Shown: piece after piece, positions 8,457-16,760 of the stretch
Position numbering within the stretch: the first letter of the stretch is position 1
How the letters are laid out: every line of letters begins with the position of its first letter
NCBI GenBank assembly: GCA_016841825.1
Contig: JAENYK010000001.1
Coordinates: 434,001 to 498,000 of the forward strand
Source: Halothermothrix sp.
GTDB lineage: Bacteria; Bacillota; Halanaerobiia; DY22613
Direction of reading: 5' to 3'
Length of the DNA stretch: 64,000 nt
The notes under the pieces: generated by a model
Database searches by the model: none
The model's input: only the letters and a program-made list of their open reading frames with translations
Told to the model about the DNA's origin: nothing
Translations under genes and position numbers: made by a program

Positions 8457-9227
8457 ATGGAATATACAGTGCAGAAGTTAGCTCAAATGGCAGGTGTCAG
8501 TTCTCGAACGCTGCGCTACTATGATGAAATTGAACTCCTTAAGCCGGCAAGGATCAATTCATCAGGTTATCGCATTTACGGACAAAAAGAGGTTGATCGA
8601 CTACAACAGATACTTTTTTATAGAGAATTAGGCGTGAGCCTGGATAAGATTAAAACCATTATAACAACGCCTACCTTTGATGAACTAAAAGCATTGCGAG
8701 AACACCGTGAGAAACTTCTTGAGAAAAAAGAGCAATTAGATTTATTGATTGCAAATGTCGATAAAACAATTGCCTCTAAAGAAAGGAGTATACCTATGAA
8801 TGATAAAGAGAAATTCGAAGGTTTCAAACAAAAAATGATTGAGGATAATGAAAAAAAATATGGCAAGGAAATTCGTGAAAAATATGGCGATGAGATTGTT
8901 GCCAAGTCTAATAACAAACTAAAAAATATAACTCAAGAAGAATATGATCAAGTCACTAACCTTGCAGATGAGGTTATGCAAACACTTCATGCAGCAATGC
9001 AAACCAATGATCCTTCAGGTGAAATAGCTCAAAAAGCAGCAGATCTACATCGTCAATGGTTAAGTTTTTATTGGGATCGCTACAGCAAAGAAGCCCATGC
9101 AGGTCTTGCTCAAATGTATGTAGACGACGAAAGATTTAAAGCATACTATGATAAACAACAACCAGGAACAGCAGAGTTTCTCAGAGATGCAATTCTTATT
9201 TATACGGGAATGCACAACGAGAACTAG
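8457..9227 (+). CDS. MerR-family regulator with TipAS ligand-binding domain
   Basis: A 256-residue activator. The MerR winged helix is at the N-terminus (YTVQKLAQMAGVSSRTLRYYDEIELLKP, then SGYRIYG), followed by a coiled coil (about 70-115). The C-terminal TipAS/antibiotic-recognition domain (about 120-256) contains the WLSFYW and FLRDAILIYTG segments typical of TipAL and Mta proteins. Relatives bind hydrophobic or thiopeptide drugs and activate their own promoter and efflux genes. An internal ATG at 8796 could give a free TipAS-like product, as in tipA, but I cannot show it is used. Terminated just downstream. Confidence 0.92.
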   Translation: MEYTVQKLAQMAGVSSRTLRYYDEIELLKPARINSSGYRIYGQKEVDRLQQILFYRELGVSLDKIKTIITTPTFDELKALREHREKLLEKKEQLDLLIANVDKTIASKERSIPMNDKEKFEGFKQKMIEDNEKKYGKEIREKYGDEIVAKSNNKLKNITQEEYDQVTNLADEVMQTLHAAMQTNDPSGEIAQKAADLHRQWLSFYWDRYSKEAHAGLAQMYVDDERFKAYYDKQQPGTAEFLRDAILIYTGMHNEN

Positions 9228-9237
9228 ACGTAAAATG

Positions 9238-9272
9238 AGAGCGATTGGTTAAACCCAATCGCTCTTATTTTA
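9238..9272 (+). terminator. Terminator of the merR/TipAS gene
   Basis: AGAGCGATTGG (9238-9248) pairs with CCAATCGCTCT (9255-9265), followed by TATTTTA. Confidence 0.85.
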
Positions 9273-9434
9273 TGTACGGAATAAGTTTCATTTTTGACTA
9301 TTATATAACACTGTAGCATAAACTCGTTTATCCTGAAGCAAAAATGGTCTCCTCATATTTTTTAATACTATACTTTTATTCTATTTTTAATAATAGTGCC
9401 TTTTTATTAATTTATTTTGTTATTATGGAATGTC

Positions 9435-9463
9435 TTGACATATAACCAAAGTTATGTTATTAT
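9435..9463 (+). promoter_or_regulatory. Strong promoter of the peptide/radical SAM cassette
   Basis: TTGACA (9435-9440), a 17-bp spacer and TATTAT (9458-9463) lie about 60 bp before the peptide gene. The spacer contains ATAAC-CAAA-GTTAT (9442-9455), a small inverted repeat that may be an operator. The preceding stretch from 9273 shows nothing else. Confidence 0.75.
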
Positions 9464-9525
9464 CGTAATATACAACATTAAGTCTTAATGTGGTACTAAT
9501 TACTAATTAAAGGAGGTGAAAAGCA

Positions 9526-9618
9526 ATGTTAGAACCTTTAAACATAATTTGGACAGACGGTGAAGTTGAAGAAGAAAATCCATGCCCATGTTGCGGTAGA
9601 TTATTCTACGGTATTTAA
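9526..9618 (+). CDS. Candidate RiPP precursor peptide, 30 residues with C-terminal CxCC
   Basis: A 30-codon gene with a very strong ribosome site (AGGAGGTGA) eight bases before its ATG. The product has an acidic leader-like N-terminal half (residues 9-19 WTDGEVEEENP) and ends CPCCGRLFYGI with cysteines at 20, 22 and 23. It has its own promoter and lies 57 bp ahead of a radical SAM/SPASM enzyme in the same direction. The short acidic leader, Cys-rich tail and maturase neighbour are the usual signs of a radical-SAM-modified peptide. I do not recognise a named precursor family. A small zinc-binding peptide is the alternative. Confidence 0.7.
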   Translation: MLEPLNIIWTDGEVEEENPCPCCGRLFYGI

Positions 9619-9626
9619 TCTGCGCT

Positions 9627-9655
9627 GAAGAGAGCCTATTTTGTAGGCTCTCTTC
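9627..9655 (+). terminator. Intercistronic hairpin between peptide and radical SAM genes
   Basis: GAAGAGAGCCTA (9627-9638) pairs perfectly with TAGGCTCTCTTC (9644-9655) around a five-base loop. There is no long T-run after it, so it is better read as a partial terminator or RNA-processing/stability element that keeps the peptide in excess over the enzyme. Confidence 0.7.
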
Positions 9656-9675
9656 CACTTAAGGAGGGACTGAGA

Positions 9676-11028
9676 TTGAAATTAATTAATCGAATGCGAG
9701 TTATTCCCGTTGAAGATGGTAAATATTTTATGCTAAATGGTCTAAATGGAGCCATTGATCTGCTTGATAATACAGGGTATCGAATCTATCAAAAATGGAA
9801 AGATCAGGCTGCAATAACTCCTGTTGGTCAAGAACAGACACTGTTTGAAGGACTACAGCAGCGTGGGTACCTGGTCGAAGATCAGAACGCAGAGCTGGAT
9901 CTTGAAAAAGAACTTTTTCAGCGATTAGAGCAAAAACACCAGCGACACCAAAAGATAATCGAACCATTAATAATTCTAACTTATGACTGTAACTTCCGCT
10001 GTCCTTACTGTTATGAGCAGACCTTGATGGATAAGGGTAAGGACTGGATGAATAAACAAATTACACCTGAGATGGTGCATTCTCTGATCAAACATTTTGA
10101 TAACTATAAGGTTGAGAGAATTACTCTGTTCGGCGGCGAACCCCTCTTACCAAGGAACAAAGAGACAGTAATTGAGTTTATTAAATACATCAAAGCTAAA
10201 AATCTTAAGTTGAATATCATTACCAACGGTTATTATTTAGAACATTACATTCCTCTACTGGTTGATGTAGATGTTCAAAAAATTCAAATTACTCTAGATG
10301 GTAATGAAGAACGCCATAACCAAACCCGCTACACTGCCGGTAAACAAGGTACATTCCACAAAATCTTAGAGAATGTAAAGCTGGCCCGGAAAGATAATCT
10401 CCCAATCTTCATTCGCTGTAATGTAGATATTGATGATCAAAATCAGGTTAATGATCTTTTGCAGACTTTTGATGAATATGGTTTACGCGACGACCCCGGA
10501 ATAGAATTATTTGTTGCTGCTTTACGGGAAGGGGAGCATCTTGAAGGCGATAACTGCAACATAATTCGAAAATATATCCAACAGATTGACAAAGCCATCG
10601 ATTACCCTAATTCGACAAAAGAGATGTTTGTCAAATTAAGCCATATTGCTACCAATTTTCTGGATAACACCAACTGGCATCCAAAGTACACATACTGCTT
10701 TGCCCATTCCAGTCTACAGGTATTTGACCCCTGGGGTTATATTTATCCGTGTTCTGTTCTCGTAGGACGCGAAAAAGACATCATCGGTACCTATGATGAA
10801 AACGGAGTTATTTTTAATGACCTATATACTAAATGGCACAATCGAACCGTGGCCAATATGGAAAAATGCCGGGATTGCGAAATGGCTCTCTTCTGTGGAG
10901 GAGGCTGCGCTGGTGAATCCAGTTATCAAAATAGAGACCTTTATGAACCTGACTGCTCTGATATGGAAGCTTATCTGAGCGAGTTATTGCCCTACTTGTA
11001 CGCTAGATATGTTAAAAAACAGGCATAA
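9676..11028 (+). CDS. Radical SAM/SPASM enzyme, candidate peptide maturase
   Basis: A 450-residue iron-sulfur enzyme. Residues 1-90 resemble the PqqD-like or RRE-like N-terminal regions of peptide maturases. The radical SAM cluster motif is C105-x3-C109-x2-C112 (CNFRCPYC), with the SAM-contacting GGEP at 153-156. The C-terminal SPASM domain has C341, then GYIYPC ending at C359, and C398-x2-C401-x5-C407-x3-C411-x15-C427, enough ligands for two auxiliary clusters. Start is TTG at 9676 after AAGGAGGG. Known SPASM maturases make thioether or carbon crosslinks in small peptides; the 30-residue peptide upstream is the obvious substrate. No peptidase or exporter is adjacent. Confidence 0.9.
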   Translation: MKLINRMRVIPVEDGKYFMLNGLNGAIDLLDNTGYRIYQKWKDQAAITPVGQEQTLFEGLQQRGYLVEDQNAELDLEKELFQRLEQKHQRHQKIIEPLIILTYDCNFRCPYCYEQTLMDKGKDWMNKQITPEMVHSLIKHFDNYKVERITLFGGEPLLPRNKETVIEFIKYIKAKNLKLNIITNGYYLEHYIPLLVDVDVQKIQITLDGNEERHNQTRYTAGKQGTFHKILENVKLARKDNLPIFIRCNVDIDDQNQVNDLLQTFDEYGLRDDPGIELFVAALREGEHLEGDNCNIIRKYIQQIDKAIDYPNSTKEMFVKLSHIATNFLDNTNWHPKYTYCFAHSSLQVFDPWGYIYPCSVLVGREKDIIGTYDENGVIFNDLYTKWHNRTVANMEKCRDCEMALFCGGGCAGESSYQNRDLYEPDCSDMEAYLSELLPYLYARYVKKQA

Positions 11029-11030
11029 TA

Positions 11031-11091
11031 AATAGGCTGATATTCAACCTTCAGAACTATAAAGTTGAATATCAGCCTATTGTTGTTTTTT
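11031..11091 (+). terminator. Strong terminator of the radical SAM cassette
   Basis: An 18-bp perfect stem (11031-11048 with 11064-11081, beginning AATAGGCTGAT) is followed by GTTGTTTTTT. The interval to 11279 contains no gene that I can support. Confidence 0.92.
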
Positions 11092-11279
11092 GGCGAAGGT
11101 AGACTCCCCCTCACTGCTATGGAACTGTCCATTAAATGTATCATTCTAGAACAAAGATAAAAAAGAAAGACATCTACTGAAAAATAGACACCTTTCTCTC
11201 TTATTGATGTAAAACCGTTAAGATTAATTTTGTTTTATCAACCCGAATTATTTATCAGATATTATTATACAAAAAATAA

Positions 11280-11957
11280 TCAATCTTTTGGATTTTTAAT
11301 AGCATCTAAAGCATTTTGATAAAATTTCCTTACAAATTTACCGAATATAGGAATCTGTTGATTCTTTAAATAAAGATAACCAATAATAGAAGAAAAAACT
11401 GCACCTATAGTATCGACTATCAGATCCCACATAGTATCTACCAATCCAGATTTCTGCATATTAAGTGCAAATATTGAGTCCATACTAAACTCATAAACTT
11501 CCCACAAAACACCCATTGTTACTGCGAAAGTAGCAGAAAAAAGTACCACAAAGAACGGACTTAGCATCACATTGACTTTTACATCTTTATTTAGCAAATA
11601 TATCAATAAAAATCCAATAAATCCAAGAATGACTCCCGAGAGAGTATGCAGCATAAGATCCCACCACCAAAATATGGTATAAAAATCCCGAAGATTACCC
11701 AGGTATAAGGCTGCAAAAATAAAAAGAAAGATAACAGTCTGAAAACTCCGGGGCAGATAGATATGGTTTTTTTGTGAAATTAAATAAGGGAGAAATGTCA
11801 GAGCAAGAGTAGTAATTGCTGTGAACATATTCAACCAATTTCCTTCAGTTAGATTACCGCCTATAGCAAAAACCAATAATATTCTAAAAATATTAGTAAA
11901 AACTCTATCCAAATTTACCTTTTTATTCTTCTCTTTAGGAATACCTAGTTCGCCCAC
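11280..11957 (-). CDS. DUF2238-like integral membrane protein
   Basis: A 225-residue protein with about six membrane segments. The motif WWWDLMLHTLSGVILG and the later DTMWDLIVDTIGAVFSSIIGYLY match, from memory, the DUF2238 family of unknown function. The GTG at 11957 sits seven bases behind a GGGGGG ribosome site; a TTG at 11960 is a possible alternative. It is the last gene of the TetR/ABC-2 unit, 35 bp after the second permease. Confidence 0.7.
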   Translation of the reverse strand: MGELGIPKEKNKKVNLDRVFTNIFRILLVFAIGGNLTEGNWLNMFTAITTLALTFLPYLISQKNHIYLPRSFQTVIFLFIFAALYLGNLRDFYTIFWWWDLMLHTLSGVILGFIGFLLIYLLNKDVKVNVMLSPFFVVLFSATFAVTMGVLWEVYEFSMDSIFALNMQKSGLVDTMWDLIVDTIGAVFSSIIGYLYLKNQQIPIFGKFVRKFYQNALDAIKNPKD

Positions 11958-11992
11958 CAATATTCCCCCCTCTATTCATATTTACATTAGCT

Positions 11993-12994
11993 TTACTCCA
12001 GGCCTTTTCTTATTCTGGGTGCCGCAATTAGATAGACAATTCCACATAACACTATAACAATACCTGTGTAACTGAGTATCTGCTGCCAGGTTGAAGTTTG
12101 CGATAATACTGCGTTATTTCCCTTATAAGCCCAATAAAAGGGACTCCAATAAAAGAATTTTTGCCACTTAGCTGATAATAACTCGATGGCTAAAACCGAT
12201 GCAAACAAAGGTAAAAAGAGTAATTTTATAATAGATACGGCACTGATAATATCATCACTACTAAGACCCTGGATAAATCCTACTAAAAGGCTTAACAAAC
12301 TTGCAGCAGATACTATAAGAAGTATTTGAAGCAGATTTACATCACCAAAACCACATATAAAAACCGTTGCTATCGTACCGAATATCGGTAATACCAAACC
12401 GAGTAAACTTTTCCCCAGAATAAAAGTATTTCTTGTCGTAGGTGTTACATTAATCGACCGAATAGTTCGATCTGCCTTTTCCTCAACAATGTTAAAAGCT
12501 ATTAGCATACCACCTAAAATAGAAATTAAAAGTAACACACCATTCACCAATGTTCTTTTTAATGGTGGTACCGTCTTGCCAAATTCGATGATTTCTGCAT
12601 TAGTATCTTCAACTTGAATATCCAATTCGTTTAACGAGTTAATAAGTTTTGCATAGTCTATTACGCCTTCAGGCTCATTTCCCTGAATCATGATATAATG
12701 CTTATCTCCTTCCGGCAAAATCCCAACTATATTATCTCTGGCTTCGACCCTCTTTTGCACACTCTCAACATCTTTAAAGAGTTCAACTTTTGCAAAACTT
12801 TTAAAGTACGCAATCTGTTCAGGGTTGTCTGCTTCCAACAGTGCCAGATTAATAGTAGTATCATTTATTCCGGGTGTGAATAGATTTATCGCAAATGCTA
12901 AAATCAATGGAACAACCAGGATATATAATGATATAAAAGTTCTCATGCTTACTTTAACATCTCTGGTAAAAATAGCCCAGATTCTTTTTAGCAT
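11993..12994 (-). CDS. ABC-2 type exporter permease
   Basis: A 333-residue permease: one N-terminal membrane segment (about 20-40), a large extracytoplasmic domain (about 45-155), then five segments in the C-terminal half. This is the YhgE/DrrB-like or NatB-like ABC-2 layout. The ATG at 12994 follows AAAGGAGGA; the frame is open back to a GTG at 13033, but that has no ribosome site. It pairs with the permease at 13132-14241 and the ATPase at 14243-15097 to make a heteromeric exporter of unknown substrate. Confidence 0.85.
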   Translation of the reverse strand: MLKRIWAIFTRDVKVSMRTFISLYILVVPLILAFAINLFTPGINDTTINLALLEADNPEQIAYFKSFAKVELFKDVESVQKRVEARDNIVGILPEGDKHYIMIQGNEPEGVIDYAKLINSLNELDIQVEDTNAEIIEFGKTVPPLKRTLVNGVLLLISILGGMLIAFNIVEEKADRTIRSINVTPTTRNTFILGKSLLGLVLPIFGTIATVFICGFGDVNLLQILLIVSAASLLSLLVGFIQGLSSDDIISAVSIIKLLFLPLFASVLAIELLSAKWQKFFYWSPFYWAYKGNNAVLSQTSTWQQILSYTGIVIVLCGIVYLIAAPRIRKGLE

Positions 12995-13059
12995 TATCCA
13001 TTCCTCCTTTCTATTATAACCAATTAACAGCACGCTGTTAATACCTCAAATTTAAATAT

Positions 13060-13105
13060 TTCAAAAAGGGATTTGTACTTCCACTGAAGTAAGTCTATAG
13101 AAGCC
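13060..13105 (-). repeat. Dispersed repeat, copy B
   Basis: On the minus strand this reads CTTCAGTGGAAGTACAAATC and continues into a C/T-rich arm and TGAA. It closely matches a segment at 29202-29251 and more loosely one at 30012-30055. It sits between the two permease genes. Confidence 0.45.
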
Positions 13106-13131
13106 GGGAGACTCTCCTTTCTGAAATGCAG

Positions 13132-14241
13132 TTAAACTGTTAAGGTTTTCTTATAACGTTTATTCGAAATTAAAAACAAAATTATCCCGGCTGCGAGAAA
13201 ACCAAATGAAAGCCATAAAACATAAGTTATATCTCCATTTTTTAACAGGATCTCTTTAAACCCTTCAAGCATTGGATAACTTGGAAGAATCTTTACCCAG
13301 AACGGATTCCAACCCGGAATAAAATACGCAATATTGGGAATAACCATGGCCATAAGAATCAAAAAAATACTTCCAAAAGATTGCAAAAAATCCTCATAAA
13401 AACTGGCCACCAAAAGCCCTAAAGTGGAGGATAAAAAAACTGTAGTTAGTAAGAATAATATTAACGCCCAATAATTTGGTTGTAATCCCATAATCGGAAG
13501 AACAACTATCAAGCTGGATATTATCCCCGTCAGCATAAGAACTCCCACTTTGCTCAGCAGATACTGCCAGACCGAAGCTGCTGATACTGCATAAGCTTTG
13601 ATAACACCTTCTTTTTTATCCAGGAAGATATATCCTGCTATCAGAAAAAGACCCAATAAGCTACCATTAAAAGTTAATACAGAAGGAAGGATGTTTTGCC
13701 TATCTGTAAGTTGTTCATAACTGGTAGATAACGGACGGACATCCTGTTCATCCAGGGTAGTCTGTAGAATATCCGAATTTTCAACGTGGATAATCGAAAA
13801 TAAATTTTTTAAACGCTGAGATTCATAACCCTGCAGGTAGTATTCATAGGCTAAATTATAACTATCATCTAATTTTATTATCGCACCTAATTGTTGCTTT
13901 TTATCGGCCAGTTTAATCACATCTTCTTTGTTGTCTACGAGATATATTTTTCGTGTATCACTTTCAAAAAATTGTACCTTAATGACTTCTCCATCGTTCT
14001 TAATTTCTATAAGCTCACTTTTCCCATCAAGATCATTATCTTCCATTCTCTGCAGGAATGATTCTTTAACCATTTGGGGTAAATTCAGATGAATATACTC
14101 AGACTGCTTACTGACAAATTTTTCAGGAACAGCAAATAGTAAGATAACCAGCAACAATACAGCCATAAATATTTCAATATAAATGTAAAACCCTCTAAAG
14201 GCAAGTTTAAGTTCTTTTATGAAACTATGCCATAATTTCAT
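13132..14241 (-). CDS. ABC-2 type exporter permease
   Basis: A 369-residue permease with the same architecture as its downstream neighbour: membrane segment at about 20-38, an extracytoplasmic domain to about 185, then five or six segments (for example GLFLIAGYIFLD and SILVVLPIMGL-like stretches). The ATG at 14241 overlaps the ATPase stop region behind GGGAGGGGG, so translation is coupled. It likely forms a heterodimer with the 11993-12994 protein. Confidence 0.85.
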   Translation of the reverse strand: MKLWHSFIKELKLAFRGFYIYIEIFMAVLLLVILLFAVPEKFVSKQSEYIHLNLPQMVKESFLQRMEDNDLDGKSELIEIKNDGEVIKVQFFESDTRKIYLVDNKEDVIKLADKKQQLGAIIKLDDSYNLAYEYYLQGYESQRLKNLFSIIHVENSDILQTTLDEQDVRPLSTSYEQLTDRQNILPSVLTFNGSLLGLFLIAGYIFLDKKEGVIKAYAVSAASVWQYLLSKVGVLMLTGIISSLIVVLPIMGLQPNYWALILFLLTTVFLSSTLGLLVASFYEDFLQSFGSIFLILMAMVIPNIAYFIPGWNPFWVKILPSYPMLEGFKEILLKNGDITYVLWLSFGFLAAGIILFLISNKRYKKTLTV

Positions 14242-14242
14242 T

Positions 14243-15097
14243 TTAAACGAGCCCCCTCCCAGTTACTTTTATAAATATTTCTTCCAGAGTAGCTTCTTTA
14301 GTATGCATTGTTTGTATTTCGTAATTTCCGATTATATCCTGGAGCCTCTTCTTATCTTTATCCAATACAGTAGAAAATTTTTCTCTAACACTCTTTCCAT
14401 TTTCGATGTACTCTACCTCAACAAGTTTCTCTCCATATTGTAGTTTGAGATTCCGGGGAGAATCAATCAGTTTAATCTCCCCATCAATAATAAAAGCCAC
14501 CCGATCACACAATTCCTCTGCGATAAACATATTATGAGTTGTCAAAAACACTGTAACTCCCTTTTTATTATCTCTCTTAATGATATCCTTAATCTCAGCG
14601 GCAATAGCAGGATCCAACCCGGTAGTAGGCTCATCTAAAAACCACAGTTCCGGGTTATTAAGCATCGATCTAGCAAAAGTCAATCGATGCTTCATTCCTT
14701 TAGAAAATTCTCCAGCCTGTATATCTCCTTTTCCTTCTAATCCTACTAATTTCAATAATTCCTTTGGTTCACGGGTTTCCACATCAAATAACTTTCGATA
14801 AAATTGTAGGTTTTCCTTCGCCGTTAATTTACTATATACATTGGACTGTTCAAAAGACATCCCAATTTTGTTAAACATCTCCGGAGAAGACCGTTTAACA
14901 TCATACCCTGCAACAGAAACCTCCCCTTGCTGCAATTGTAAGAGTCCAGTCAAAATTCCCTGTGTTGTAGACTTACCTGCTCCAGAAGGTCCAAGAAAAC
15001 CAAAGATCTCACCTTTTTGTACCTCAAAACTAACATTTTTCACAGCATACCTATCATCCTTATTGTAAGAATGATATAAGTTTTGTACAGTAATCAT
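14243..15097 (-). CDS. ABC transporter ATP-binding protein (ABC-2 exporter)
   Basis: A 284-residue ATPase with Walker A GPSGAGKST (near residue 36), Walker B LWFLDEPTTGLDP (near 150) and H-loop LTTHNM. The signature is FSKGMKHRL rather than LSGGQ, a variant common in CcmA/NatA-type exporters. The ATG at 15097 is preferred over 15103 because AGGAGG lies only one base before the latter. It drives the two permeases downstream. Confidence 0.92.
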   Translation of the reverse strand: MITVQNLYHSYNKDDRYAVKNVSFEVQKGEIFGFLGPSGAGKSTTQGILTGLLQLQQGEVSVAGYDVKRSSPEMFNKIGMSFEQSNVYSKLTAKENLQFYRKLFDVETREPKELLKLVGLEGKGDIQAGEFSKGMKHRLTFARSMLNNPELWFLDEPTTGLDPAIAAEIKDIIKRDNKKGVTVFLTTHNMFIAEELCDRVAFIIDGEIKLIDSPRNLKLQYGEKLVEVEYIENGKSVREKFSTVLDKDKKRLQDIIGNYEIQTMHTKEATLEEIFIKVTGRGLV

Positions 15098-15136
15098 AAA
15101 CATTCCTCCTAACCTTTAAATGTGTATTTCTCAGCT

Positions 15137-15754
15137 TTATTCTTTATAACACGCCTTCTTTAATACTTTAATATATTGCTCAAGCTCTTGTTCTATCTCC
15201 TTAAAATTAAATTCTTTGTCAAATTTTATTCGCTCTTTTACTAACCTTTCAACATATTTTTCAAATGTCCATTTAATAATCTCCATCACTATTTTGAAAT
15301 CTACATCTTCGCGGAACTTTGAAAAATCAATATTATGGGTATAGACTTGATCAATCAAATCATTTGACCGCTCTTCAACCCCCTCACGTAATTTAGCTAA
15401 TGTTCTCTCCTCAATCAAGATAGCAAGAAAATCATAAATATATGGATAATGAAAGGTTACCTCCCCTTTAATCAGCACAATTTGCTTCATTCGCTCAAAA
15501 AAATCCGCCACTTCCCAATCAAGATTTTCAGCAATAGCATCTGTAACTATTTGAATTGAAAATTTCTCTAATTTATGATACAATTCTTTTTTGCTTTTAA
15601 AATAATGAAATAACAGTCCTTTAGAGATATTAGCATTTTTTACGATAGTATTTGTTGATGCTTTATCAAATCTATTTTTACTAAATTCTTCAAGAGCACT
15701 ATTGATAATTCTATCCCTTTTTTCAGCATCAATATTCTGAAATAGTTCATTCAT
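15137..15754 (-). CDS. TetR-family repressor of the ABC-2 exporter operon
   Basis: A 205-residue TetR-type regulator. The helix-turn-helix is in residues about 12-58 (RDRIINSALEEF, then TNTIVKNANISKGLLFHYF). ATG follows GAGGTGAT. It is the first gene of the operon, 40 bp before the ATPase. Its promoter carries two 13-bp GACCA-N3-TGGTC palindromes, predicting autorepression. It is clearly similar to the TetR at 37236-37859, which has the same type of operators. Confidence 0.92.
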   Translation of the reverse strand: MNELFQNIDAEKRDRIINSALEEFSKNRFDKASTNTIVKNANISKGLLFHYFKSKKELYHKLEKFSIQIVTDAIAENLDWEVADFFERMKQIVLIKGEVTFHYPYIYDFLAILIEERTLAKLREGVEERSNDLIDQVYTHNIDFSKFREDVDFKIVMEIIKWTFEKYVERLVKERIKFDKEFNFKEIEQELEQYIKVLKKACYKE

Positions 15755-15788
15755 CGCTTTATCACCTCACAGCGGATTACAAATAACC

Positions 15789-15837
15789 GACCAACATGGT
15801 CAATCCCATTATATCATGAACCGACCAGCGTGGTCAA
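15789..15837 (-). promoter_or_regulatory. TetR promoter with paired GACCA-N3-TGGTC operators
   Basis: Minus-strand TTGACC (15832-15837) and TATAAT (15808-15813) are 18 bp apart. GACCAGCGTGGTC (15823-15835) overlaps the -35 and GACCAACATGGTC (15789-15801) lies just downstream of the -10, 34 bp centre to centre. The sequence from here to 16019 shows no gene. Confidence 0.85.
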
Positions 15838-16019
15838 TGGAAGAATAAAATTTTTTATCTTCTGACAAAATAATAAATTTCAAAGAACCTCAATTTGATA
15901 TAGCAGAATAATTTAAAAAATCTATGAATATCAAACTAAGGATAATTTTCTAGATTTATAAATGGAAAGGTTTTCTTGTCATAACATCACTGATACTGTT
16001 CTTAACTATTTAGTATAGT

Positions 16020-16757
16020 TTATCCAATCTTATCAAGAACCTCCCTTGCCTTCTTAATAAGGTCATAATCTGCTCTCTCTACCACAAATTCATTCGTAGA
16101 AGTATTCATTCTCTGAATACACTCCCGGTACTCCATCTGACTGCCAACATTAACCTTACCTGATAAATGGTACTGAGTACATCCGGTCAAGTTGTATATT
16201 TGTTCTATATTATCGACATTTACTCCACAGCCAGGCATAATAGTTATAGAATCGCCAAATTTTTGCTGGATATGTGCAATATACTCTACACCTGCCAGAG
16301 CATTTTCTCTTTGACCAGAGGTGAGAATCCTGCAAATTCCCATGTTAACCAGCTCAGAAATATCTTCCATTGGATTTTTTGCATCATCAAAAGCCCGATG
16401 AAGAACAACATCCAGAGGATTTGCAGCTTTGATCAATTCACGCATTCGTTCTAGATCTATCTTTCCATCAGGTAATAAGATACCGACAACAATACCGTCA
16501 AATTCCAGCTGTTTTGCGATAGCAATATCATTTTTCATAGTTTCAAACTCATTATCATCATATAAAAAATCTCCAGAACGGGGACGTATCATCGCAAAAA
16601 TTTCTATATCCTCAATCTCTTTTGCTTTTTTCATTAACCCATAGCTTGGTGTCAAACCGCCTATATTAAGTGCAGAACACAATTCTATCCTGTCTGCACC
16701 GGCATTTCTGGCTGTTACCATTGATGTATAGGAGTCCACACATACTTCTAAGATCAT
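16020..16757 (-). CDS. cutC: CutC family protein
   Basis: A 245-residue TIM-barrel protein of the CutC family, historically linked to copper homeostasis though its enzymatic role is unsettled. Signatures are LEVCVDSYTSMVTARNAGADRIELC-type N-terminus (positions 3-26), GGLTPSYGLM, IRPRSGDFLYDDNE, and HRAFDDAKNPME. Length is typical. It starts 3 bp after the M81 gene ends, so the two are one operon. Confidence 0.93.
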   Translation of the reverse strand: MILEVCVDSYTSMVTARNAGADRIELCSALNIGGLTPSYGLMKKAKEIEDIEIFAMIRPRSGDFLYDDNEFETMKNDIAIAKQLEFDGIVVGILLPDGKIDLERMRELIKAANPLDVVLHRAFDDAKNPMEDISELVNMGICRILTSGQRENALAGVEYIAHIQQKFGDSITIMPGCGVNVDNIEQIYNLTGCTQYHLSGKVNVGSQMEYRECIQRMNTSTNEFVVERADYDLIKKAREVLDKIG

Positions 16758-16760
16758 AGA

